Source: Elusimicrobia bacterium RIFOXYA2_FULL_39_19
GTDB lineage: Bacteria > Elusimicrobiota > Endomicrobiia > CG1-02-37-114 > XYA2-FULL-39-19
Reading direction: 5' to 3'
DNA length: 64,000 nucleotides
Assembly (NCBI GenBank): GCA_001800285.1
Contig: MGVC01000071.1
Location: forward strand, 1 to 64,000
Position 1 is the stretch's first letter; each line of letters opens with the position of its first letter. The notes under the pieces were generated by a model. That model was given only the letters and a program-made list of their open reading frames with translations. It was not told the DNA's origin and did no database searches. The position numbers and the translations under genes are program-made. Shown here in pieces: positions 28,276-37,556 of this stretch.

Positions 28276-28551
28276 ATGTTTAAGGGAAAACCAAAGAAAA
28301 ACAATAAAGATGCTTCAAGAATGAAAAGAATGAGAAGGCCGGGTATGTCAAGAAGAAAAGTCTGCAAATTTTGCGCAGATTATCTCGAAATAGATTTTAA
28401 AGATGCAAACCTTCTAAGAAATTTTGTCAGTGATAGAGGCAAGATACTTGCCGGAAGAATTACAGGGGTATGTTCAAAACATCAGAGAGTGTTAACTAGC
28501 GCTATTAAAAGGGCAAGAATGATAGCCCTTCTGCCGTATCTGAACTATTGA
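28276..28551 (+). CDS. rpsR: 30S ribosomal protein S18, zinc form
   Basis: A 91-residue S18 with the zinc-type pattern [10 protein letters not shown], later [19 protein letters not shown], giving three Cys and one His as likely ligands. [20 protein letters not shown] (core YKD.xxLxxFxSERGKI in the family) is also normal. S18 partners S6. The N-terminal part is basic and slightly long. An AAAGGAGAAA site precedes the ATG and rplI follows after 30 bases. Confidence 0.97.
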   Translation: MFKGKPKKNNKDASRMKRMRRPGMSRRKVCKFCADYLEIDFKDANLLRNFVSDRGKILAGRITGVCSKHQRVLTSAIKRARMIALLPYLNY

Positions 28552-28581
28552 TTTGTTGTAAAAATATTTGGAGGTTTTAAA

Positions 28582-29052
28582 ATGAAAATAATATTAAAAC
28601 AGGATATAAAAGGTTTAGGCAACGCCGGAGAAGTAATGGATGTTAAAGCCGGGTATGCAAGAAATCTGCTGTTCCCGAAAAACCTTGCTTTAATTGCCAA
28701 TGACCATAGCTTGGCGATTATCAAACACGAGAAAGAAATAATCGAAAAACTTAAAGGTAAAGAAAAAATAGCTTTGAAAGAAACAATAGATAAACTTTCG
28801 AAAGTATCCGTCAATATCTCTGTAAAAACGGGTGAAGGCGGAAAACTGTTTGGAAGTGTTACAAAGGATGATATAGCAGAAGCAATAAAAAAAGAATCTG
28901 GAATTGATGTTGATAAGCATGAAGTTCATCTGGAAAACCCCATTAAAGAAACCGGGTTGTATTCAGTTGAAGTAAAAGTAAGGTCCAAAAAATATTCAGA
29001 TGAAATCAGCGAGACCGCTAAAGTCAAAGTCTGGGTTGTTGAAGTAAAATAA
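28582..29052 (+). CDS. rplI: 50S ribosomal protein L9
   Basis: L9 is the elongated protein near the L1 stalk that limits frameshifting. The 156-residue protein has the N-terminal domain KIILKQDIKGLGNAGEVMDV and AGYARNLLFPKNLA, a long connecting helix (about 45-75, Lys/Glu-rich) and the C-terminal domain with GKLFGSVTKDDIAEAI. A TTGGAGG site precedes the ATG. It lies 8 bases before dnaB, a widespread pairing. Confidence 0.97.
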   Translation: MKIILKQDIKGLGNAGEVMDVKAGYARNLLFPKNLALIANDHSLAIIKHEKEIIEKLKGKEKIALKETIDKLSKVSVNISVKTGEGGKLFGSVTKDDIAEAIKKESGIDVDKHEVHLENPIKETGLYSVEVKVRSKKYSDEISETAKVKVWVVEVK

Positions 29053-29060
29053 GGTTAACT

Positions 29061-30410
29061 ATGGCAGATATTTTAGATAAAGTACCTCCTCATTCTCTTG
29101 AAGCGGAAATGGCCGTGCTAGGTTCAATGTTAATTGAAAAAGAAGCGGTCATGAAAGCTCTTGAAGTTCTTGAAGAACAGCATTTTTACCGTGATACCAA
29201 CAGAAAAATATTCAGGGTTATCAAAAAGTTTTATATTGAGAATATTCCTGTTGATACAGTCTCAGTAATTGAAGAATTAAAAAGGGAACAGATCCTTGAA
29301 GATATCGGTGGCGCAGTGTATATAACAACTCTTATAAATACTGTATCAACTGCAGCTAATGTAGACCATTATGCAAAAATAGTCAGAGATAAAGCTGTTG
29401 TCAGGCATCTTATTCATGCGGGTACTCAGATAGCAGAATCAGGTTATAAGGCATCAGACGAACCAGATATTCTTGTAGACCGTGCCGAGCAGATGATTTT
29501 TTCAATCAGCCAGTTCAAAAATGAACAGGGATTTACTCCTGTCAAACAGTTGGTACATGACACTTTGACAAGAATAGAATCACTGATGTCAGATAAGAGA
29601 AGCGTTCCGGGGCTTCCGACGGGATTTCCTGATCTTGATGAAAGAACCGCAGGATTACAACCTTCAAACCTTGTTATAGTTGCGGCAAGGCCCTCAATGG
29701 GAAAAACATCCTTTGCTATGAATATTGCTGCAAACGTAGCTATAAGGCAGAATTTACCTGTGGGAATATTTTCAATAGAAACTTCAAAGGAAGAGCTGTT
29801 GTTTAGGCTTATATGTTCTGAAGCTTGGGTGAATTCACACGAAGTGCGCAGAGGAATGCTTCCAAAAAAATCTTGGACAGTTATAACTTCCGCGGCTGAG
29901 AAAGTTTACAATGCTCCAATATATATTGATGACACTACCAGCATATCTCCGCTTGATATGAGAACCAGGGCCAGAAGGCTGGCTGCTGAACTTGAATCAA
30001 GAAATGAGAAACTTTCAATGATAGTAATTGACTACATTCAGATGATGCGTTCTTCCACAAGACATGATTCAAGACAACAGGAAATTTCTGAAATTTCACG
30101 CTCTCTAAAAGGTATAGCAAGAGAATTGAAAATTCCAGTAGTTGCTTTATCCCAGCTTTCAAGAAAACCCGAAGAAAAAGGCCGGGAAGGTGTGCCACAG
30201 CTGTCTGATTTGAGAGAATCAGGAGCGATTGAGCAGGACGCTGACCTTGTTATGTTCATATACCGAAAAGAAGTATACAGTAAATCAATGGAAGATGAAG
30301 GAAAGGCAAACATAATAATCGCAAAACAGAGAAATGGCCCTACGGGTGAAATTGAGATGAAATTTTTCAAAGAATATACAAGGTTTGAAAGATTAGAAAA
30401 ATCATCTTAA
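29061..30410 (+). CDS. dnaB: Replicative DNA helicase DnaB
   Basis: DnaB is the hexameric 5'-3' helicase at the replication fork. This 449-residue protein starts with the N-terminal domain (PPHSLEAEMAVLGSML), has a linker, and a RecA-like C-terminal domain with Walker A in ARPSMGKTSFAMN, Walker B in MIVIDYIQMM, and the Arg-finger region ISRSLKGIARELKIPVVALSQLSR (key part ALSQLSR). No intein is present. It closes the rpsF operon and has a 10-base gap to alr. Confidence 0.98.
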   Translation: MADILDKVPPHSLEAEMAVLGSMLIEKEAVMKALEVLEEQHFYRDTNRKIFRVIKKFYIENIPVDTVSVIEELKREQILEDIGGAVYITTLINTVSTAANVDHYAKIVRDKAVVRHLIHAGTQIAESGYKASDEPDILVDRAEQMIFSISQFKNEQGFTPVKQLVHDTLTRIESLMSDKRSVPGLPTGFPDLDERTAGLQPSNLVIVAARPSMGKTSFAMNIAANVAIRQNLPVGIFSIETSKEELLFRLICSEAWVNSHEVRRGMLPKKSWTVITSAAEKVYNAPIYIDDTTSISPLDMRTRARRLAAELESRNEKLSMIVIDYIQMMRSSTRHDSRQQEISEISRSLKGIARELKIPVVALSQLSRKPEEKGREGVPQLSDLRESGAIEQDADLVMFIYRKEVYSKSMEDEGKANIIIAKQRNGPTGEIEMKFFKEYTRFERLEKSS

Positions 30411-30420
30411 TTTAATAAAA

Positions 30421-31545
30421 ATGAAAATTTCCAGACCAAACTGGGTTGAAATCAACACTTCAAATATTACCCACAATATCTTACAGATAAAGAAACATAT
30501 CCATCCTAAAACAAAAATCATTTCAGTTATAAAAACAAACGCTTACGGACACGGGCTTGTAGAAACAGCAAAAATACTTTCAAAAGAACCGTCTGTATGG
30601 GGTTTTGGTGTTACAAACGTTGAAGAAGGGGTTGCATTAAGAAACAACAATATTAAACTTCCTGTTCTTATCCTGGGTGCTATGTACCCTTTTGACTACT
30701 TTAAAGAAGTGATAAAATATAACATAATCCCAACTATTACAAGCATAGACGCTATAAAAGCACTTTCAGAACATGCTGTAAAAGAAAAAAAAGTATCGAA
30801 ATTTCATCTAAAAGTTGATACTGGAATGGGAAGAATTGGTTTGCTTCCTAAAGGCGTAGATGATTTTTTGACAAGTTTAAATAAATTTAAAAACATTAAA
30901 ATGGAAGGTGTTTTTACGCATTTTTCTTCAGCTGGCACAGATAAACAGTACACACTTAGCCAAATAAGAAAGTTCGACGAGATAATAAAAGATGTGAAAA
31001 AAAAATATTCCAGTGATTTGCTTTTTCATGCATCTAATTCAAGCGGTATTTTAAAATACAAATCTGCAAACTATGACCTAGTTAGGTGCGGGTTGTGTAC
31101 TTACGGATTGTCTCCATTTAAGAATTCCGATAAATATATAAATCTTTTACCTGTTCTGTCATGGAAAACAAAAATAGTTTATTTGAAAAAAGTAAAAAAG
31201 GGCAAGTCTATAAGTTATAACCGGACTTTTGTAACCAAGAGGCCGTCAGTTATTGCAACAATCCCCCTAGGCTATGGAGATGGTTACAGCAGAGCACTGT
31301 CAAATAAAGGGTCTGTAATCATAAAGAACAGAAAAGCAAATATTATAGGTACGGTTACAATGGAAATGTCGATGATAGATGTTACTGATATTCCGGGAGT
31401 TAAGTTAGGGGACGAAGTAATAATTATAGGATCTGATTCATTCGGAAAGAAAATAACAACAGATGAAATAGCGTACAAATGCGGGACCATAAATTATGAA
31501 ATAGTTACGAACATTAATCCGCGTGTACCGAGAATTTATGTTTAA
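30421..31545 (+). CDS. alr: Alanine racemase
   Basis: Alanine racemase supplies D-alanine for peptidoglycan using PLP. The 374-residue protein has the PLP lysine in VIKTNAYGHG (usually KADAYGHG), HLKVDTGMGRIG, and the active-site Tyr region IPLGYGDGYSRALSN followed by GTVTMEMSMIDVTD. The TNA variation in the lysine motif is mild. Gene order dnaB-alr is common in bacteria. Its last 8 bases overlap mlaE. Confidence 0.96.
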   Translation: MKISRPNWVEINTSNITHNILQIKKHIHPKTKIISVIKTNAYGHGLVETAKILSKEPSVWGFGVTNVEEGVALRNNNIKLPVLILGAMYPFDYFKEVIKYNIIPTITSIDAIKALSEHAVKEKKVSKFHLKVDTGMGRIGLLPKGVDDFLTSLNKFKNIKMEGVFTHFSSAGTDKQYTLSQIRKFDEIIKDVKKKYSSDLLFHASNSSGILKYKSANYDLVRCGLCTYGLSPFKNSDKYINLLPVLSWKTKIVYLKKVKKGKSISYNRTFVTKRPSVIATIPLGYGDGYSRALSNKGSVIIKNRKANIIGTVTMEMSMIDVTDIPGVKLGDEVIIIGSDSFGKKITTDEIAYKCGTINYEIVTNINPRVPRIYV

Positions 31546-32317
31546 TAAAACAGAAGAAAAAATTATAGAATTGCTCAACAGCCTGGCAAGTAGTTTTATA
31601 CTAGTATATAAAACTATAATCTCATGTTTTATGAAGCCTTTTGAAACAAATCTCGTTATTTATCAAATGGTCGGTATTGGATTGAGGTCTTTGCCTGTTA
31701 CTATACTGACATCTTTTTCTGTAGGAATGGTGCTTGCCTTACAGGCAGGATATTCAGCAATGTATGTTTTTAATGAGCCTCTTTATGTAGGTACAATTGT
31801 CACTTTCTCTATAATTAAAGAATTAGGCCCCGTCCTTACCGCAACTGTTATAACCGGAAGAGTAGGTGCGGCAATTACCGCTGAACTTGGCACAATGAAA
31901 GTTACTGAACAGATAGATGCTTTGTACACACTTGGCACGAATCCTGTAAAATATTTAGCCGTTCCCAGGTTTCTTGCCTGCATAACAATGATACCTATAC
32001 TTGCTACAATAGCAAATATTTTTGGTGTTGTAGGTGGTTTTGTTGTTTCAAGATATAAGCTGGATATACCATCTACAGTTTATTGGACTGACACTCTAGA
32101 TTTTTTAAAGATAGATGATTTTTTTCATGGATTCATAAAGTCTGTTTTTTTTGCGGCAATTATCGCTTTTGTTGCAATATATAAGGGTTTTGGAACCAAA
32201 GGCGGTGCCGAAGGTGTAGGGAAAGCAACTACTCAAGCTGTTGTTACTACCCTCGTGCTTATTCTCGTTATTGATTATTTTCTTTCTGCGCTGCTCGTAG
32301 CTTTAAGAATAGGTTAA
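31538..32317 (+). CDS. mlaE: MlaE-type phospholipid transporter permease
   Basis: A 259-residue inner-membrane protein of the MlaE/DUF140 family, the permease of the ABC system that moves glycerophospholipid between inner and outer membranes. Diagnostic text: FSVGMVLALQAGYSAM, IIKELGPVLTATVITGRVGAA (in part ELGPVLTA), ELGTMKVTEQIDAL, and the C-terminal KGFGTKGGAEGVGKATTQAV. I chose the ATG at 31538; a GTG at 31523 in the same frame would overlap alr further. mlaF follows after 9 bases. Confidence 0.93.
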   Translation: MFNKTEEKIIELLNSLASSFILVYKTIISCFMKPFETNLVIYQMVGIGLRSLPVTILTSFSVGMVLALQAGYSAMYVFNEPLYVGTIVTFSIIKELGPVLTATVITGRVGAAITAELGTMKVTEQIDALYTLGTNPVKYLAVPRFLACITMIPILATIANIFGVVGGFVVSRYKLDIPSTVYWTDTLDFLKIDDFFHGFIKSVFFAAIIAFVAIYKGFGTKGGAEGVGKATTQAVVTTLVLILVIDYFLSALLVALRIG

Positions 32318-32326
32318 TTAGGAAAT

Positions 32327-33088
32327 ATGATAAAAATAGAAAATGTACATAAACATTTTAATGAAAATTATGTTTTACGCGGAGTAAATCTCGAAGTAAA
32401 AGACGGAGAAACCTTGACCATCATAGGTGGTTCGGGGTCCGGTAAAACCGTGCTTTTAAGGCATATTGTTGGTTTATTTCTTGCAGAAAGAGGAACAGTG
32501 GAAGTTGACGGTATCAATCTTGGTGCTGTCAGAGAACATGAATTGCATGAAGTTCAGAAGAAAATAGGATTTTTGTTTCAGGACGGTGCTTTGTTTGATT
32601 CTCTTTCTGTAGGTGAAAATGTTGCTTTCGGGTTACGATACATGAATTTATCTGAACAGGTAATTCATAAAAAAGTATCCGAATGCCTTATGCATGTAGG
32701 TTTAGCTGGCATTGAAAGCGTACGGCCTTCCGAACTATCAGGCGGCATGAAAAAAAGAGTAGCCTTAGCCAGAGCCATAGCCAGGGACCCGAAATATATG
32801 CTCTATGATGAGCCTACTACAGGTTTGGATCCGATATTTTCTGACGTAATAAATGAGCTTATTTTGGATTTGCAGAAAAATTTGAAAATGACGTCTATTG
32901 TTGTAACTCACGATCTAAAATCCGTGTATAAGGTTTCTAACAGAATTGCCATGCTCCTGGAAGGAAAAATTATTGAAACTGGAACACCGGATGAAATTAA
33001 GAACTCAGTAAATCCTTCTGTACAGCAGTTTATAAACGGTTCTAGTAAAGGGCCTATAAAATTAAAAATTAAAGAATATCAGGAATAA
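32327..33088 (+). CDS. mlaF: MlaF-type ABC transporter ATPase
   Basis: The 253-residue ATPase energises the MlaE permease. It has Walker A GGSGSGKTVLL (about residues 35-45), the Q-loop FLFQDGALFDSL, the ABC signature LSGGMKKRVALARA and Walker B MLYDEPTTGLDP followed by the His-loop THD. The FQDGALFDSL Q-loop text is a hallmark of the MlaF subfamily. It sits between the permease and the MCE protein, the usual operon order. Confidence 0.95.
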   Translation: MIKIENVHKHFNENYVLRGVNLEVKDGETLTIIGGSGSGKTVLLRHIVGLFLAERGTVEVDGINLGAVREHELHEVQKKIGFLFQDGALFDSLSVGENVAFGLRYMNLSEQVIHKKVSECLMHVGLAGIESVRPSELSGGMKKRVALARAIARDPKYMLYDEPTTGLDPIFSDVINELILDLQKNLKMTSIVVTHDLKSVYKVSNRIAMLLEGKIIETGTPDEIKNSVNPSVQQFINGSSKGPIKLKIKEYQE

Positions 33089-33103
33089 TCGGAGGGGCAG
33101 CAT

Positions 33104-34465
33104 ATGAGAAAAGAGACTCAGTTAGGTTTATTCATACTTTTAGGAATAATAGCAATTGCTATTACTATTCTTACAATTCAAAATATAAATCTCGAAAGCG
33201 GCTACAGGCTTAATGTCACTTTTAATGATGTCTCAAACCTTATGGAAAAGGCCTGGGTGCGTATATCAGGAGTAAAAGTAGGAAAAATTGAATCAATCAC
33301 GCTTTATGACAAAAAAGTTAAAGTTACAATATGGATTAAAAGTGGTGTTAAAATTCATAAAGATGCCCAGGCAAGTGTACAATCTACCGGTATTTTAGGC
33401 GTTAAATACATCGAAATGACTTTGGGTTCAGAAGACGCGCCACTTTTTAATAACGGGGATTTTATTGAAGGGAAAGATCCGGTTTCTATTGATAAAATGC
33501 TTTCAGAAGGTCTTAGCGGTGTAGGGAATCTTACTAAATCTCTTGGTGATATTGCCGGTAACGGCGATCTGGCGAAAAACTTGAATGAACTTTTAAGAAA
33601 TGCCAGGGAAATAAGCGAAAAGCTAAACCGCCAACTGGATGAAAATAAACTGGAAAATATTGTAAATAACATTGAGGAATTTTCTGAAAAAGCAAAGAAA
33701 CTTACCAGCGACCTGGCGGAAATTACCGGTGAAGAAAAAATGGATATAAAGCTGACGTTAAAAAACTTGAAATCATCATCGGATAAACTTGATAAAATAC
33801 TTACTCAGATTACTAACGGTGAAACAACAATAGGTAGATTGCTTTCAGATAAGGAAATGGGAGATGATTTAAAGAAGACAGTAGAGTCGCTGAGAGATGC
33901 AAGCCAGGAAGCCAAAAAGACAATATCAAGATTTACTCTTTTTAGGACATACTGGGATTATGAATTGAGATATGATACGGTAAATGAAGAATTTAAAAGC
34001 GATTTAGGTATTCAAATAAGGCCGGTCCCGGATAAATATTACTATATTGGTGCATCAAACATTGGTGATACAGGTGTTGTTTCTTCTGAAAAACGCAATA
34101 CGCTGGATTTAAATATTGGCAAAGATTTCAAGGTATCTGATAAGCAATTCGGTACAGTTTATGCCGGTATGCTAAGGTCTACCGGCGGGCTTGGTATTTC
34201 AGTTAAACCAATGTGGAAATGGGACCCGTGGAGTAAGGTAGATATATATGTAGAATCATATGATTTTACACGTACAACTGTTGAAAACAAAAAGAAACCC
34301 AAAATCAACACTGGAGCAAAGATTAAACCATACAGATGGCTTTCAGTAGGCAGTTCTGTAGAAGATGTGCTTGTTGAAAATGATGTCCACGGTTCAGTAA
34401 ATATAGTCCTTGAAGACGCAGATCTTGCCTACCTGTTAGGATTGGTGGGTTTAGCCAGGCCATGA
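33104..34465 (+). CDS. mlaD: MCE/MlaD-like lipid-transport protein with long C-terminal extension
   Basis: The 453-residue protein has one N-terminal membrane helix (about 5-27), an MCE domain (about 30-120; FNDVSNLMEKAWVRISGVKVG, key part VRISGVKVGKI), a helical stretch (about 140-285, with conserved Gly-rich SEGLSGVGNLTKSL), and a beta-rich region (about 285-453) with alternating hydrophobic strands (YYYIGASNIGD, TGGLGISVKPMWKWDPW). E. coli MlaD has 183 residues and ends soon after the MCE domain. The C-terminal part resembles an outer-membrane barrel segment; similar long MCE proteins are known from deltaproteobacteria. Confidence 0.88.
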   Translation: MRKETQLGLFILLGIIAIAITILTIQNINLESGYRLNVTFNDVSNLMEKAWVRISGVKVGKIESITLYDKKVKVTIWIKSGVKIHKDAQASVQSTGILGVKYIEMTLGSEDAPLFNNGDFIEGKDPVSIDKMLSEGLSGVGNLTKSLGDIAGNGDLAKNLNELLRNAREISEKLNRQLDENKLENIVNNIEEFSEKAKKLTSDLAEITGEEKMDIKLTLKNLKSSSDKLDKILTQITNGETTIGRLLSDKEMGDDLKKTVESLRDASQEAKKTISRFTLFRTYWDYELRYDTVNEEFKSDLGIQIRPVPDKYYYIGASNIGDTGVVSSEKRNTLDLNIGKDFKVSDKQFGTVYAGMLRSTGGLGISVKPMWKWDPWSKVDIYVESYDFTRTTVENKKKPKINTGAKIKPYRWLSVGSSVEDVLVENDVHGSVNIVLEDADLAYLLGLVGLARP

Positions 34466-35862
34466 AAAAAGACAAAGCAAAAACAGTGTTTGTATGCCAG
34501 AACTGCGGGAATGATTCTCCTAAGTGGCTGGGCAAATGTCCCGAATGTGACCAGTGGAATTCATTTGTAGAAGAAAAATTCTCATCATCAGACAAAAGTC
34601 AATCCCGCAGGTTAACCGAATTTTCTACTCCAATACTAAGACTTGACGAAATTTCCTTATCCAAAACAGACCGCATCAAAACCGGAATAAATGAATTTGA
34701 CCGCATGCTGGGAGGCGGTATAATGCCTTCCTCGCTTATTCTTCTTGGTGGATCCCCGGGAATAGGCAAATCAACTTTAATGCTTCAGGTAGCTTATAAT
34801 CTTGCCGGTAAAACAGATAATGAAACAAAAGTTCTTTATGTGTCCGGAGAGGAATCACTGGAACAGATTAAAAACAGGGCTGAAAGGCTAAATATTTTAA
34901 GCCAAAAAAAACAGGGCCTGATGCTGATGTCGGAAACAAGTATTGAAACAATCATTGAAAAAGTAAACAAAATCAGCCCTCAAATTCTTATAATAGACTC
35001 AATTCAGACAACTTATAAAAACGAAATGTCAGGTGCCGCCGGTTCTGTCGGCCAGATACGGGAATGTGCGGCAGAATTGTTAAGTCTGGCAAAGGGCAAA
35101 AATATTACAGTGTTTTTGCTGGGGCATGTTACAAAAGACGGTGATATTGCAGGCCCCAGAGTACTTGAACACATAGTAGATACGGTGTTGTATTTTGAAA
35201 CGGAAAAACATCACACTTATAGAATATTAAGGTCTCATAAAAACCGGTTCGGGCCTACTTCAGAAATAGGTGTTTTTGAAATGAAACCTTCAGGCTTAGA
35301 AGAGGTTTCTAATCCTTCAATGCTGTTTTTAAGTGAAAGGACAAAAGATATATCCGGTTCCGCTATAAGCGTTACTATTGAAGGAACCAGGCCGATACTG
35401 CTTGAAATTCAATCTCTTGTAACAAAAACAGATTTTGGTATGCCCAGAAGAATGTCTGACGGTATTGATTATAACAGGATGGTTGTCCTTCTGGCCATAC
35501 TGGAAAACCGGCTGGGATTAGGACTGGCTTCACAAGATGTTTATGTAAATGTTGCAGGCGGAGTAAAAATAAAAGAACCTTCAGTAGATCTGGCTGTCTG
35601 TTGTGCCGTTTACAGTTCATTAACAAATTTTCACATATCTCCTGAAGTTGTGTTTACAGGAGAAGTAGGCTTGTCCGGAGAAATCCGCGCCGTAAGTTAT
35701 ATTCAGGAAAGAATAAATGAATCAGAAAAGATAGGATTTAAGAAAATATTTATTCCAAAGCACAATTCAAAAGGCATATTGAAACCTAAAAATATTGATA
35801 TAGTTACCGTGGAAACATTGTCTCAGGTAATAGAGAGTTTAAGAAAAACAATAAATAATTGA
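34462..35862 (+). CDS. radA: DNA repair protein RadA/Sms
   Basis: RadA is a RecA-like ATPase that drives branch migration during recombination. The 466-residue protein starts with a C4 zinc finger (CQNCGNDSPKWLGKCPEC), then the P-loop GGSPGIGKSTLML, the RadA-specific KNRFG motif in SHKNRFGPTSEIGVFEM, and a C-terminal Lon-protease-like domain (about 290-460, with DVYVNVAGGVKIKEPSVDLA, key GGVKI.EPS.DL). It overlaps the mlaD end by four bases. Confidence 0.97.
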   Translation: MKKDKAKTVFVCQNCGNDSPKWLGKCPECDQWNSFVEEKFSSSDKSQSRRLTEFSTPILRLDEISLSKTDRIKTGINEFDRMLGGGIMPSSLILLGGSPGIGKSTLMLQVAYNLAGKTDNETKVLYVSGEESLEQIKNRAERLNILSQKKQGLMLMSETSIETIIEKVNKISPQILIIDSIQTTYKNEMSGAAGSVGQIRECAAELLSLAKGKNITVFLLGHVTKDGDIAGPRVLEHIVDTVLYFETEKHHTYRILRSHKNRFGPTSEIGVFEMKPSGLEEVSNPSMLFLSERTKDISGSAISVTIEGTRPILLEIQSLVTKTDFGMPRRMSDGIDYNRMVVLLAILENRLGLGLASQDVYVNVAGGVKIKEPSVDLAVCCAVYSSLTNFHISPEVVFTGEVGLSGEIRAVSYIQERINESEKIGFKKIFIPKHNSKGILKPKNIDIVTVETLSQVIESLRKTINN

Positions 35863-35872
35863 GAGGTAAAAA

Positions 35873-37036
35873 ATGCTGCGTTTTTTAACTGCCGGTGAAT
35901 CACACGGAAAATGTTTAATGTCAATCCTTGAAGGCTTGCCTTCGGGGCTGGGAATTAAAAAAGAATTTATAAACAATGAACTTGCAAGGCGCCAGAGGGG
36001 TTACGGCCGCGGAGGCCGCATGAAAATTGAAAATGACTCTGTTTCAATTTTAAGCGGAGTAAGATGGGGAAAAACTACAGGCTCTCCAATGTCACTTGAA
36101 ATAAAAAATCGGGATTGGATAAACAATCACGCTTTAATGTCCATTGAATCCGCTGATCAGAATAAAAGTCTATATATCACAAAACCAAGGCCCGGTCACG
36201 CTGATTTACCCGGCATGCTTAAGTATGACATGGAAGATCTTAGGAACATTAAAGAAAGGGCCAGTGCCCGGGAAACGGCTTCCCGTGTTGCAGTTGGCTC
36301 TGTTTGTAAATTATTCCTTATGGAATTTGGTATAAAAATATTTTCTTATGTGAAAGAAATTGGCGGAATAAAAGCAAGTATTACAGACAGTGATCTTGAA
36401 AAAAACTATTCAAAAATAGAAAATTCACCTGTAAGATGTCTGGATCAAGTTGCGCAGAAAAAAATGATAGATGAAATTGATAAAGCAGTAAAAAACGGAA
36501 ATACATTAGGTGGAACATTTAAAGTTATAGTAAAAAATGTTATTCCAGGGTTGGGTTCACATATACAATGGGATAAACGCCTTGACAGTTTTTTATCCGC
36601 AGCGGTTATGTCAGTGCCTGCAATTAAGGGTGTTGAGATAGGTGCAGGGTTTGCTTTATCCGGCATGACTGGCTCAAAAGCACAGGATGAAATATTTTAT
36701 AACCCAAAAGAACAAAGATTCTACAGAAAAACTAATTTTGCCGGAGGTTTGGAGGGCGGTATAACTAATGGAGAAGATATAGTTATTTCTGCAGTAATGA
36801 AACCTATTCCTACGTTAATGAACCCCTTGTCATCAATAGATGTAAAAACAAAGAAAACAGTGAAAGCTGAAATAATAAGGTCTGATGCCTGCGCAGTTCC
36901 TGCATGTTCAGTAGTGGCTGAAGCAATGGTGGCCTATGTGTTGGCAAATGCGATAATGGAAAAATTCGGCGGAGATTCTATAAGAGAAGTTACTGTAAAT
37001 TACAAAAACTATATTAAACAAACAAAAAATTTCTAA
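35873..37036 (+). CDS. aroC: Chorismate synthase
   Basis: AroC makes chorismate from EPSP using reduced flavin. The 387-residue protein begins LRFLTAGESHGKCLMSILEG (signature GESHG), has RRQRGYGRGGRMKIE, ITKPRPGHADLPGMLKY (key RPGHAD), RASARETASRVAVG, and ends with the family block on the NGEDI loop GGLEGGITNGEDI. Length is about 25 residues over E. coli (361). It precedes aroK by 10 bases, as in many genomes; aroB is not in the window. Confidence 0.97.
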   Translation: MLRFLTAGESHGKCLMSILEGLPSGLGIKKEFINNELARRQRGYGRGGRMKIENDSVSILSGVRWGKTTGSPMSLEIKNRDWINNHALMSIESADQNKSLYITKPRPGHADLPGMLKYDMEDLRNIKERASARETASRVAVGSVCKLFLMEFGIKIFSYVKEIGGIKASITDSDLEKNYSKIENSPVRCLDQVAQKKMIDEIDKAVKNGNTLGGTFKVIVKNVIPGLGSHIQWDKRLDSFLSAAVMSVPAIKGVEIGAGFALSGMTGSKAQDEIFYNPKEQRFYRKTNFAGGLEGGITNGEDIVISAVMKPIPTLMNPLSSIDVKTKKTVKAEIIRSDACAVPACSVVAEAMVAYVLANAIMEKFGGDSIREVTVNYKNYIKQTKNF

Positions 37037-37046
37037 GAGTATTTGT

Positions 37047-37556
37047 ATGAACATTGTAATAACCGGGTTTATGGGTACAGGAAAAACAACAATAAGCCAG
37101 AAACTTTCAAAAAAACTGGGCTGGGATTATGTTGATACTGATAAAATAATTGAAAAGAATACAAACATGAACATAACAGATATTTTTTCTAAATTTGGCG
37201 AGACGCACTTCAGAAATCTTGAAACCGAAGCCGCGAAAATATCAATGGAAAAAGATAAGCAGGTAATAGCAACCGGGGGTGGGATAGTTTTGAAAGATGA
37301 AAATATGGATATTTTTAAAACAAACGCAGTTATTATAAATCTTTCTGCAAAAGCTGAAACAATATACAAGCGCATAAGGGGAAGTAAAACCCGTCCGCTA
37401 TTGAACAAACCGGAGCCTTTAAAAGAAATAAATAGATTATTGAAAGCCAGAAGCAGGTTTTATAAAGAATGCAATTATAGAGTGATTACTGATGGTTTAA
37501 ACGTTAACCAGATAGTCAATAAAATTTATGATTACCTCAAAAAAAACAAATATTGA
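37047..37556 (+). CDS. aroK: Shikimate kinase
   Basis: A 169-residue kinase that phosphorylates shikimate at C3. The P-loop is GFMGTGKTTISQK (residues 7-19), the shikimate-binding Asp lies in VDTDKIIEKN, and the Arg residues of the active site in FGETHFRNLETEAA and the lid in GSKTRPLLNK. The VIATGGGIVL motif is typical of the family. Its last 29 bases overlap the next gene, the M24 peptidase. Confidence 0.96.
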   Translation: MNIVITGFMGTGKTTISQKLSKKLGWDYVDTDKIIEKNTNMNITDIFSKFGETHFRNLETEAAKISMEKDKQVIATGGGIVLKDENMDIFKTNAVIINLSAKAETIYKRIRGSKTRPLLNKPEPLKEINRLLKARSRFYKECNYRVITDGLNVNQIVNKIYDYLKKNKY

